Shown piece after piece: positions 53,451-64,000 of a DNA stretch of 64,000 nt; position 1 is the stretch's first letter, and every line of letters starts with the position of its first letter. The position numbers and the translations under genes are program-made. Source of the DNA: Hathewaya massiliensis (GTDB taxonomy: Bacteria > Bacillota > Clostridia > Clostridiales > Clostridiaceae); NCBI RefSeq assembly GCF_902143515.1, contig NZ_CABFVD010000002.1, positions 105,088-169,087 of the forward strand. Reading direction: 5' to 3'. The notes beneath the pieces are model-generated. The model was not told where the DNA came from. It did no database searches and saw only the letters and a list, made by a program, of their open reading frames with translations.

Positions 53451-53963
53451 TTGTATTTTGACTATGTTATTATAGGGGCTGACCTGTATGGGCTTACCCT
53501 TGCAGAGAGAATAACTACAGAAACAGATAATTCAGTATTAATCTTAGAGGAATCTAACACTATAGGGGGAGACATAAAAGATTATGGTAACCTAGGTTTA
53601 AATAATATAAATAAGGAAATAATAAAAGAAAATCGAATATTTTTAACCAACGAAGAACATGTATGGAGATATCTTGGGAACTTTACAAAGTGGAGAAACC
53701 TAACCATATGTAATAATATTTTTAAATATGTAGGGGTTCCTTCCCTAGGTTATACACATATGTTTAAAAACATGTTAGGAACTAAGAGTAAATTCATATT
53801 AAATGTGGATAACTTTAAGTTTTTAGATCATATTAAATACAAAGAATTAATATTCTGTGATGAACCAGAGCATTATTCATATTATAAATTCGGGAAAGTA
53901 TACTATAGTCTTGATAAGTCTGTGGATAACGCTTTGAAGTATTTTTATAGAAATATAATATAG
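53451..53963 (+). CDS. Shortened UDP-galactopyranose-mutase-like FAD protein
   Basis: A 170-residue frame with TTG start and good ribosome site (AGGGGGA). The N-terminus keeps the dinucleotide fold (FDYVIIGADLYGLTLAERI, then SVLILEESNTIGG), with Asp and Tyr replacing Gly/Ser in the usual GAGLSG. EHVWRYLGNFTKW and YKFGKVYYSL correspond to scattered parts of UDP-galactopyranose mutase (~370 residues); the middle and end are missing. Probably a decaying or repurposed relative. The open frame argues for recent loss or some retained role. Confidence 0.6.
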   Translation: MYFDYVIIGADLYGLTLAERITTETDNSVLILEESNTIGGDIKDYGNLGLNNINKEIIKENRIFLTNEEHVWRYLGNFTKWRNLTICNNIFKYVGVPSLGYTHMFKNMLGTKSKFILNVDNFKFLDHIKYKELIFCDEPEHYSYYKFGKVYYSLDKSVDNALKYFYRNII

Positions 53964-54194
53964 TGATATCAATGGGTAAAAGTATTGCTTTTAGAAATCA
54001 ATATATAAACAAAAACCATGAATCATTTATATGAGCAAGGAAGAGATTATATAATCAAGGAAACAATAAGGGTTATATAAATTTTAAAATATTAAATATA
54101 TAAGGGAGGAATCTGTTGAAAACTTATATATAGCAAAATGAAATATGCTAAAAAGAGAAATAAATTTATAAGTTTTTGGCAACTTGAGATACAT

Positions 54195-55136
54195 ATGATA
54201 AAAATATATAAGAACACAGAAACTGAAAATAAGGTAGTAGAAATAGAAGACTTAGAACAAGGAGCTTGGGTAAATATAGTATCACCAACAGCTGAAGAGC
54301 TTTCCTTAGTTTCTAATAAAGCTAATATTCCAATGGATATGTTGAAAGCAGCCTTAGATGAAGAAGAAACATCTAGGATTGAATCAGAGGATGGAAACAT
54401 GCTTGTTATATTAGATATGCCTTTTGAAAGCACAGAAGAGGGTGACATATTATATGAAACATACCCCGTTGGAATTATAAACAATGGGAATATTATAGTA
54501 ACCGTATGTTTAAAAGAAAGTAGGATATTAGAAGATTTCATTAAGGGAAGAGTAAAGTCCTTTTATACCTTTAAGCGTTCAAGATTTATATTGCAAATAT
54601 TGTATAGAATTGCAACCTATTATTTAATTTATTTAAGACAAATAGATAAGAAAAGTGTGGTTATAGAGAATAGACTGCATAAATCTATGAAAAACAGAGA
54701 GCTTATACAATTACTCTATTTAGAAAAATCTCTAGTGTACTTTTCTACCTCCTTAAGATCTAATGAAATTACCCTAGAAAAGATGCTTAAGGTGGACGCT
54801 TTTGTTAAATATGAAGCAGATGAGGATATTCTAGAAGATGTAATTATTGAGAACAAACAAGCAATAGAGATGGCAAACATATATAGCAACATACTAAGTG
54901 GAACTATGGATGCTTTTGCATCTATTATTTCCAATAATTTAAACATAGTGATGAAGTTCTTAGCTTCAATTACCATAGTAATGGCCATACCTAATATTTT
55001 TTCAGGTTTTTTTGGCATGAATTTAAATGGAATACCACTTTCTAATAGTCCCTATGGCTTTATTGTAATACTGTGCTTAGTTCTATCAGCTTGTGGAGTA
55101 GTCACATTTATATTAAGTAAAAAAGATATGTTTTAA
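54195..55136 (+). CDS. CorA family divalent-cation transporter
   Basis: A 313-residue protein, the usual CorA length. A soluble N-terminal domain (LEQGAWVNIVSPTAEE) and long helices lead to two C-terminal membrane helices; the pore signature GMN is in FFGMNLNGIP near residue 277. Expected to import magnesium or related ions as a pentamer. The frame can be extended to an ATG at 54138, but that has no ribosome site and gives an unusual N-terminus. Confidence 0.9.
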   Translation: MIKIYKNTETENKVVEIEDLEQGAWVNIVSPTAEELSLVSNKANIPMDMLKAALDEEETSRIESEDGNMLVILDMPFESTEEGDILYETYPVGIINNGNIIVTVCLKESRILEDFIKGRVKSFYTFKRSRFILQILYRIATYYLIYLRQIDKKSVVIENRLHKSMKNRELIQLLYLEKSLVYFSTSLRSNEITLEKMLKVDAFVKYEADEDILEDVIIENKQAIEMANIYSNILSGTMDAFASIISNNLNIVMKFLASITIVMAIPNIFSGFFGMNLNGIPLSNSPYGFIVILCLVLSACGVVTFILSKKDMF

Positions 55137-55359
55137 TATATTAAAAAGAGGTTATTTTAAGGGATATGTGGTTCTTTCCATACTTTGTTGAAATTATATA
55201 TTGTAGAATATATTTTGATGCAATCTATCTACTTTTTAGTAAGTATAAAATTGAACGTTTCAACTAACATGGGAAAGAGCCAGATAAGTTTACTATTTTA
55301 TTATAAATAGAGTTTTGGATTTTACCAGAAGTGTACCACTGACTAGCACCAAGGAATTC

Positions 55360-55399
55360 CATCATATTAAGGGCTGTCAATCCAACCCTTAATATGATG
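55360..55399. terminator. Inverted repeat between convergent genes
   Basis: CATCATATTAAGGG pairs perfectly with CCCTTAATATGATG (14 bp, 12-base loop), 23 bases after the HD-GYP gene end. No strong T run on either side, so efficiency is uncertain. Confidence 0.6.
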
Positions 55400-55421
55400 A
55401 TAGTAAAGAAGCTGCAAACCC

Positions 55422-56489
55422 TCAGTCATCAAAGACTTGTACTACAGTAAGAGTAGTTTCTTTTAATAGATCCATGTCAAAAGGATTAGACTGAACAGTG
55501 GAATCAGGACTTATTATCCTTACTATAGGTCTATCTGGGAAGAATTTATTTTGTTCAATTACAATTCCTTCCAATCCATTAGATAATTTTAACCTGCAAC
55601 CAAGAGGATATACAAAAAAAGTTTTTCTAAAATGCTCTACTAAGGTTGGATCAAAGGCTGTTCCAGAACAAGACAAAATAAGTTCATAAGCATCTGTAGG
55701 ACTGAATCTTTCTCTATAAGATCTATTAGCACTTACAGCAGTAAAGACATCACAGATGCTAATTATACGTGCAAATTTACATATATTATATCCCTTAATT
55801 CCAAAAGGATATCCTTTACCATCAAATCTTTCATGATGTTCTGCTACACCACTTATAATATCAGGGTGTATTTTTTTCATGCTCTGTAATATCTGTTTTC
55901 CATACATAGGATGTTTTTTAATAATTTCAAATTCATTATTACTAAGCTTACTCTTTTTATTAATTATAGAAGTTGGAATTTTAGTTTTTCCTATATCATG
56001 TAAGAGAGCTGCAACTGCTAAGTTTCTTAGATTAGCTTTATTAATATTCATACTGTAGCCTAAAAAAGTAGCCATTATGCAAGTATCAACACAATGGACA
56101 TAGGTATATTCGTCATAAGATTTAATTTGAAAAAGGTTGGTGGTTATGGAACCTTGATGGATTATATGGTCAACTATAGAATATACATCTTCAATATACT
56201 TATAAGAATTGTCATAATCACCATCTACTAAGTTATCAAAAAGTATAGGCATATTCTTAATAACAGAAGTTTTTAAGGTGTTCATATATTCATCTTTAAA
56301 TTTCCATTTCAAATTAAATTCATAATCATCCTCTACTTTAATAGCATAAATACCGTTATTTTTTAATTTTTCTATATGAGCCTTGTTTAAAACAGTCCCA
56401 GCACTTAGTAAAACCTTGCCTTCATAATCTAATATATCTTTCCATAGCACCTCAGTACCATTTAAATCATTAACTGAAACTAGTTTCAT
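55422..56489 (-). CDS. HD-GYP domain protein (c-di-GMP phosphodiesterase)
   Basis: A 355-residue cytoplasmic protein. Metal-binding HD is in LLHDIGKTKIPTSI, further His residues are in HPMYGK and AEHHERFDGKGYP, the GYP-type loop being intact. The N-terminal ~100 residues are the domain commonly preceding HD-GYP (GTEVLWKDILDYEGKVLLSA). It should hydrolyse cyclic di-GMP and so affect motility, attachment or toxin regulation. No receiver or sensor domain. Monocistronic. Confidence 0.9.
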   Translation of the reverse strand: MKLVSVNDLNGTEVLWKDILDYEGKVLLSAGTVLNKAHIEKLKNNGIYAIKVEDDYEFNLKWKFKDEYMNTLKTSVIKNMPILFDNLVDGDYDNSYKYIEDVYSIVDHIIHQGSITTNLFQIKSYDEYTYVHCVDTCIMATFLGYSMNINKANLRNLAVAALLHDIGKTKIPTSIINKKSKLSNNEFEIIKKHPMYGKQILQSMKKIHPDIISGVAEHHERFDGKGYPFGIKGYNICKFARIISICDVFTAVSANRSYRERFSPTDAYELILSCSGTAFDPTLVEHFRKTFFVYPLGCRLKLSNGLEGIVIEQNKFFPDRPIVRIISPDSTVQSNPFDMDLLKETTLTVVQVFDD

Positions 56490-57029
56490 AGCGCACCCCA
56501 GCCCTAATTTAATATCATTTTTAAGTCGTATAGTTATATTATAAGTTATAAAAGGATTTTTATATTATATTAAGCTATAAAAATATTTCCTTGTACTGTA
56601 TTGTTTAAGCAAATAATACTAATTTATTTTTAGTTTTCATATAAATATAATATTTTATGGTATTATTATACCAAAATAATACCTAATAGTAAAAGTTAAA
56701 AGTTAAAATAAAAGTAATTTAAAGATAATAGAGGATATATGGACGAGAATGCTTATGAACATAAAACTTTAAAATAGATGATATAGTAGATATAAGTAGA
56801 TGGTGAGTAGGTACAGAAGAAATAAACATATCCAAGTGTATCTATATGTGAAAAACTTAATAAATTTGAAAAAAGTAAAGCAATAAAGGTATAATTAAGA
56901 ATAAGGGCATATTTAAGCGAAAAACCATGTAATTTACTATGATATTATTTTTCATGTCGCTAAGACACAAAACATTATCAACATGACGATTTGAGATTTT
57001 AAAAAATCTTAAAAACCTTTAAAAAAATC
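56490..57029. other. Intergenic region upstream of the rRNA operon, no gene seen
   Basis: About 540 A+T-rich bases with no convincing protein frame. It holds the promoter of the HD-GYP gene (minus strand) and possibly additional rRNA promoters; TGTCGC and ATGACG repeats near 56955-56990 echo GTCG/GCGAC near 57066-57080 and may belong to the rRNA leader. Confidence 0.4.
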
Positions 57030-57058
57030 TTGACAAATATTCAAGAATTTGATAAAGT
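57030..57058 (+). promoter_or_regulatory. rRNA operon promoter
   Basis: TTGACA (57030-57035), 17 bases, TAAAGT (57053-57058), 270 bases before 16S. The leader contains GAACTTTGAAAATTAAACAG near 57089, like the box found again before 23S (TTCTTTGAAAA at 59003), typical of antitermination/processing regions. Confidence 0.75.
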
Positions 57059-57327
57059 AATAAATGTCGTTATGAGGCGACAAAAAATGAACTTTGAAAA
57101 TTAAACAGAGTAAGATAAAAGAACTCGCATTCTTTTGAGAAAAAGAAAAGAAATAAAGAAACAAGTTCAAGTCAGTAAAATGCTTGAGCAAGTGGATAAA
57201 CTTAAATTAAGAAAACTTAATTGTATAGCTAAAACCTTTATAGTTTATGTAAATAAGCTAAGAGGAAACTCCTCAGCTAGTGCTGATGAGTAAGATGCTA
57301 CACGAAACAAGTTTCTAGTATCATCTT

Positions 57328-61990
<4,663 letters not shown>

Positions 61991-62030
61991 ATAATATTCA
62001 TTGTGCAATTTTGAGAGAACATCTCAATAA

Positions 62031-62147
62031 TCTGGTGGCAATGGCGTAAAGGTAACACTCCTTCCCATACCGAACAGGCAAGTTAAGCTTTATAGCGCTG
62101 ATGGTACTGCAGGGGAAGCCCTGTGGGAGAGTAAGACGTCGCCAGGT
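62031..62147 (+). rRNA. rrf: 5S ribosomal RNA
   Basis: TCTGGTGGC at the start pairs with GTCGCCAGG at the end; CCCATACCGAACAGG and GTTAAGC are 5S-typical. 117 bases. Confidence 0.95.
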
Positions 62148-62152
62148 AATAT

Positions 62153-62228
62153 GATCTACTAGCTCAGTCGGTAGAGCACATGACTTTTAATCATGGTGTC
62201 CGGGGTTCGATTCCCCGGTAGATCACCA
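62153..62228 (+). tRNA. tRNA-Lys (UUU)
   Basis: Acceptor GATCTAC/GTAGATC, D-arm AGCTCAGTCGGTAGAGC, anticodon stem ATGA/TCAT with loop CTTTTAA (anticodon TTT), T-arm GGGGTTCGATTCCCC, encoded CCA. It starts about 5 bases after 5S and is the last gene of the rRNA operon. Confidence 0.97.
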
Positions 62229-62268
62229 AAAAGCATCTTATATAGGTAAGGTGCTTTTTATTTTTTTG
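62229..62268 (+). terminator. rRNA operon terminator
   Basis: AAAAAGCATCTT pairs with AAGGTGCTTTTT, followed by ATTTTTTT. Confidence 0.9.
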
Positions 62269-62290
62269 TTATTTAATTATAAAAAGAATG

Positions 62291-62319
62291 TTGACAATTA
62301 TATACTACCAGTGTACTAT
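62291..62319 (+). promoter_or_regulatory. Promoter and operator of the GntR/ABC operon
   Basis: TTGACA (62291-62296), 17 bases, TACTAT (62314-62319). The dyad ATATACTAC-CAG-TGTACTATAT overlaps the spacer and -10 box, a good site for autorepression by the YtrA-type protein encoded next. Confidence 0.8.
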
Positions 62320-62362
62320 ATAAATATAACACTAATATAATAAGAAATAGGTGGTGATTAAA

Positions 62363-62725
62363 ATGAAGTTTAATGATAATTTGCCTATTTATATTCAAAT
62401 AATGAACTATCTAAAGTCTAAGATTGTTACAGGTGAATTAAAGCCCAATGATAAATTACCTTCAGTTAGAGAATTATCATCTACTATAAAAGTTAATCCT
62501 AATACTATTCAAAGAACTTATAGTGAACTTGAGAGAGAAGGAGTTACCTATACCCAGAGAGGAATGGGAACCTTTGTAACAGAAGATAAAGACTTGATAT
62601 ACAACCTTAAGAAGAATATGGCAGAGGAAATAGTTAATGACTTTATTAAAAACATGAAGAATTTAGGTTTTTCAATGGAAGAGGTTACAAGAATAATATC
62701 AGAAAGTACAAAGAATTTAAGCTAA
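62363..62725 (+). CDS. GntR family regulator, YtrA subfamily
   Basis: A 120-residue repressor: winged helix at residues ~10-75 (LPIYIQIMNYLKSKIVTGEL, then KLPSVRELSSTIKVNPNTIQ, then RTYSELEREG) followed by a short dimerisation helix pair, without a ligand domain, as in YtrA. GTG at 62351 is part of the ribosome site AGGTGGTGA; ATG 62363 is the start. It heads an ABC exporter operon, the typical arrangement for cell-envelope stress or peptide antibiotics. Confidence 0.92.
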   Translation: MKFNDNLPIYIQIMNYLKSKIVTGELKPNDKLPSVRELSSTIKVNPNTIQRTYSELEREGVTYTQRGMGTFVTEDKDLIYNLKKNMAEEIVNDFIKNMKNLGFSMEEVTRIISESTKNLS

Positions 62726-62737
62726 GGGGGAGTAATT

Positions 62738-63439
62738 GTGAGCAATATTTTAGATGCTACAAATCTAAATAAGACTTATGGGAAAAAACAAGCTTTAAAG
62801 GATTTTAATCTAATTTTACCGCAGGGGAGAGTTTTAGGATTATTAGGACCTAATGGAAGTGGTAAGACTACTTTTATAAAAATCTTAACAGGAATATTAG
62901 CACCTTCAAAAGGTAGCATACTAATAGATGGACATAATCCAGGTGTACACACTAAAGCTTTAGTGTCTTATTTGCCAGATAAAGATTATTTATATAAATG
63001 GATGAAAATAAAAGATGCAATAAATTTATTTGATGACTTTTATGAAGATTTTGATAAGGTAAAAGCCAATGAATTGTTAGAGTTTATGAAGTTAGAAAAA
63101 GATATGAGTGTTAAAGGCTTATCTAAGGGTATGAAGGAAAAACTTAACCTTGCCTTGGTCTTATCTAGAAAATCAAAAATTTATGTCTTAGATGAACCTA
63201 TAGCAGGAGTAGACCCAGTAACTAGGGAAAAAATTCTGGATGCTATTATAAACAATTATTCAGAAGACAGCTCAATGATAATTACAACTCATTTAGTTAG
63301 AGACATAGAAAGAGTTTTCGATCATGTTGCTTTTATATCTGAAGGAAAGATAATTTTAGAAGGAAATGCTGAGGAATTAAGAGAGAAAAATTCAAAGTCT
63401 ATAGATGAGATTTATAGAGATATTTTCAATGAAGATTAA
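62738..63439 (+). CDS. ABC transporter ATP-binding protein (YtrB-like)
   Basis: A 233-residue ATPase. Walker A GPNGSGKTT, signature GLSKGMKEKLNLALVL, Walker B IYVLDEPIAGVDPVTR and switch THLVRDI. GTG start behind AGGGGGAG, 12 bases after the GntR gene. Partner permeases follow. Substrate unknown. Confidence 0.92.
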   Translation: MSNILDATNLNKTYGKKQALKDFNLILPQGRVLGLLGPNGSGKTTFIKILTGILAPSKGSILIDGHNPGVHTKALVSYLPDKDYLYKWMKIKDAINLFDDFYEDFDKVKANELLEFMKLEKDMSVKGLSKGMKEKLNLALVLSRKSKIYVLDEPIAGVDPVTREKILDAIINNYSEDSSMIITTHLVRDIERVFDHVAFISEGKIILEGNAEELREKNSKSIDEIYRDIFNED

Positions 63440-63452
63440 GGGATGATGATTT

Positions 63453-63668
63453 ATGGGGATTCTTTATATGATAGAAATGTTTTTTAGAAAATACTTAATT
63501 ACTCCTATACAAAAATTTATTTTTAAAAATATAATAGGTTTTAATGTAGTTTATATAATTACAGAAATTGTGTTAGTTGCATTTTGCATATTTTTACTTT
63601 TCTTTTTTATAGGAGGAAGAAACGTTTTTATAGATAGAATAAAGTTAAAATATAGGGAGGATAAATAA
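63453..63668 (+). CDS. Small membrane protein in the ABC operon
   Basis: A 71-residue protein with one long hydrophobic helix near residues 28-52 between basic flanks. It lies 13 bases after the ATPase gene and 2 bases before the permease gene, so it is probably co-expressed as an accessory subunit. AAGGGATGATG upstream gives a fair ribosome site. No family recognised. Confidence 0.6.
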   Translation: MGILYMIEMFFRKYLITPIQKFIFKNIIGFNVVYIITEIVLVAFCIFLLFFFIGGRNVFIDRIKLKYREDK

Positions 63669-63670
63669 AT

Positions 63671-64000
63671 ATGTTTAAAATATTAAAATATAATTTAAAA
63701 GAGAGTTTGAAATATATGACAATGATATTATCAGTAGCTATAATATTATTTGCGCTAGTCTTCTTTCTACTCGTGTCTAATAAAATATTAGAAGAAACTT
63801 CCATGGGATTTTATGCATTGATTACTTTTGGTGTTTTTCTTACAACTTTTATATACGTAATAAATGCATATAAAAATGAGTTATATGAGGAGAGGGCTTA
63901 TCTAACCTTTACACTTCCATTAAAGGGGTGGGAAGTGTTAGGAGCTAAAACAATTTTAAGTATTATCCTATTTTTTATATCTGGTTTAGTATGTCTTATA
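63671..64000 (+). CDS. ABC transporter permease, N-terminal part (cut by window end)
   Basis: The first 110 codons of a membrane protein starting at an ATG behind AGGGAGG. Helices near residues 20-40, 47-65 and 95-110; the RAYLTFTLPLKGWEVLGAK segment is typical of ABC-2-like permeases that partner GntR/YtrA-regulated ATPases. The frame is open to the window edge. Confidence 0.8.
   Translation, partial: MFKILKYNLKESLKYMTMILSVAIILFALVFFLLVSNKILEETSMGFYALITFGVFLTTFIYVINAYKNELYEERAYLTFTLPLKGWEVLGAKTILSIILFFISGLVCLI

Noticed and set aside
62153-62228. tRNA-Lys as an integration site for a mobile element
   Set aside because: No integrase gene and no repeat of the tRNA 3' end nearby; the tRNA is simply the last gene of the rRNA operon.

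Overview
The window is very A+T-rich chromosomal DNA (apart from the rRNA genes) from a low-GC endospore-forming type Firmicute, most likely Clostridium sensu stricto. The evidence is a cluster-I-like 16S gene, a zinc-dependent alpha-toxin-type phospholipase C, AGGAGG-type ribosome binding sites, GTG/TTG starts, and T-box and S-box regulation. The species cannot be fixed from reading alone. There is no prophage, no cas locus and no intact transposase gene.

Layout. 1-5 kb: an ABC-2 type exporter pair lies between two copies of a ~515 bp direct repeat carrying pieces of an Asp-box (BNR) gene and an acetyltransferase gene; an Uma2-type nuclease gene follows. 5.3-8.5 kb: three tandem M42 aminopeptidase genes, the last without most metal ligands. 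8.7-9.2 kb: a group I intron in what looks like an ORF-less IStron. 9.2-16 kb: a WYL regulator, small structured RNAs, three CRISPR-like spaced repeats, a DUF4091 glycosidase-like gene with a sugar-ABC ATPase, and an MFS transporter. 16.7-26 kb: a Smr-less MutS2-like gene and many small accessory genes (GNATs, VOC, two GyrI-like proteins, WYL and AraC regulators, a methyltransferase, a flavin-type oxidase, a Tyr/Pro-rich protein). 26.4-31 kb: MarR plus a heterodimeric ABC exporter. 31-40 kb: peptidase E, oligoendopeptidase F, phospholipase C, a MarR-controlled pair of membrane proteins, an ECF S component and an AAA/PD-(D/E)XK protein.

40.5-43.4 kb: metNIQ methionine uptake under two consecutive SAM-I riboswitches. 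45.6-53.2 kb: the complete trpEGDCFBA operon behind a tryptophan T-box whose antiterminator/terminator module is duplicated. 53.4-56.5 kb: a shrunken UDP-galactopyranose-mutase-like gene, CorA and an HD-GYP phosphodiesterase. 57.0-62.3 kb: a 16S-23S-5S-tRNA-Lys operon. 62.3-64 kb: a YtrA-type GntR repressor and its ABC transporter, cut by the window end.

The most unusual items are the ORF-less IStron, a structured ~90-118 nt repeat present twice with a covarying stem, the tandem riboswitches, the half-duplicated T-box, 66-nt in-frame duplications in both trpE and trpC, a heptanucleotide tandem repeat between trpB and trpA, and an AraC gene whose expected ATG is ATA.
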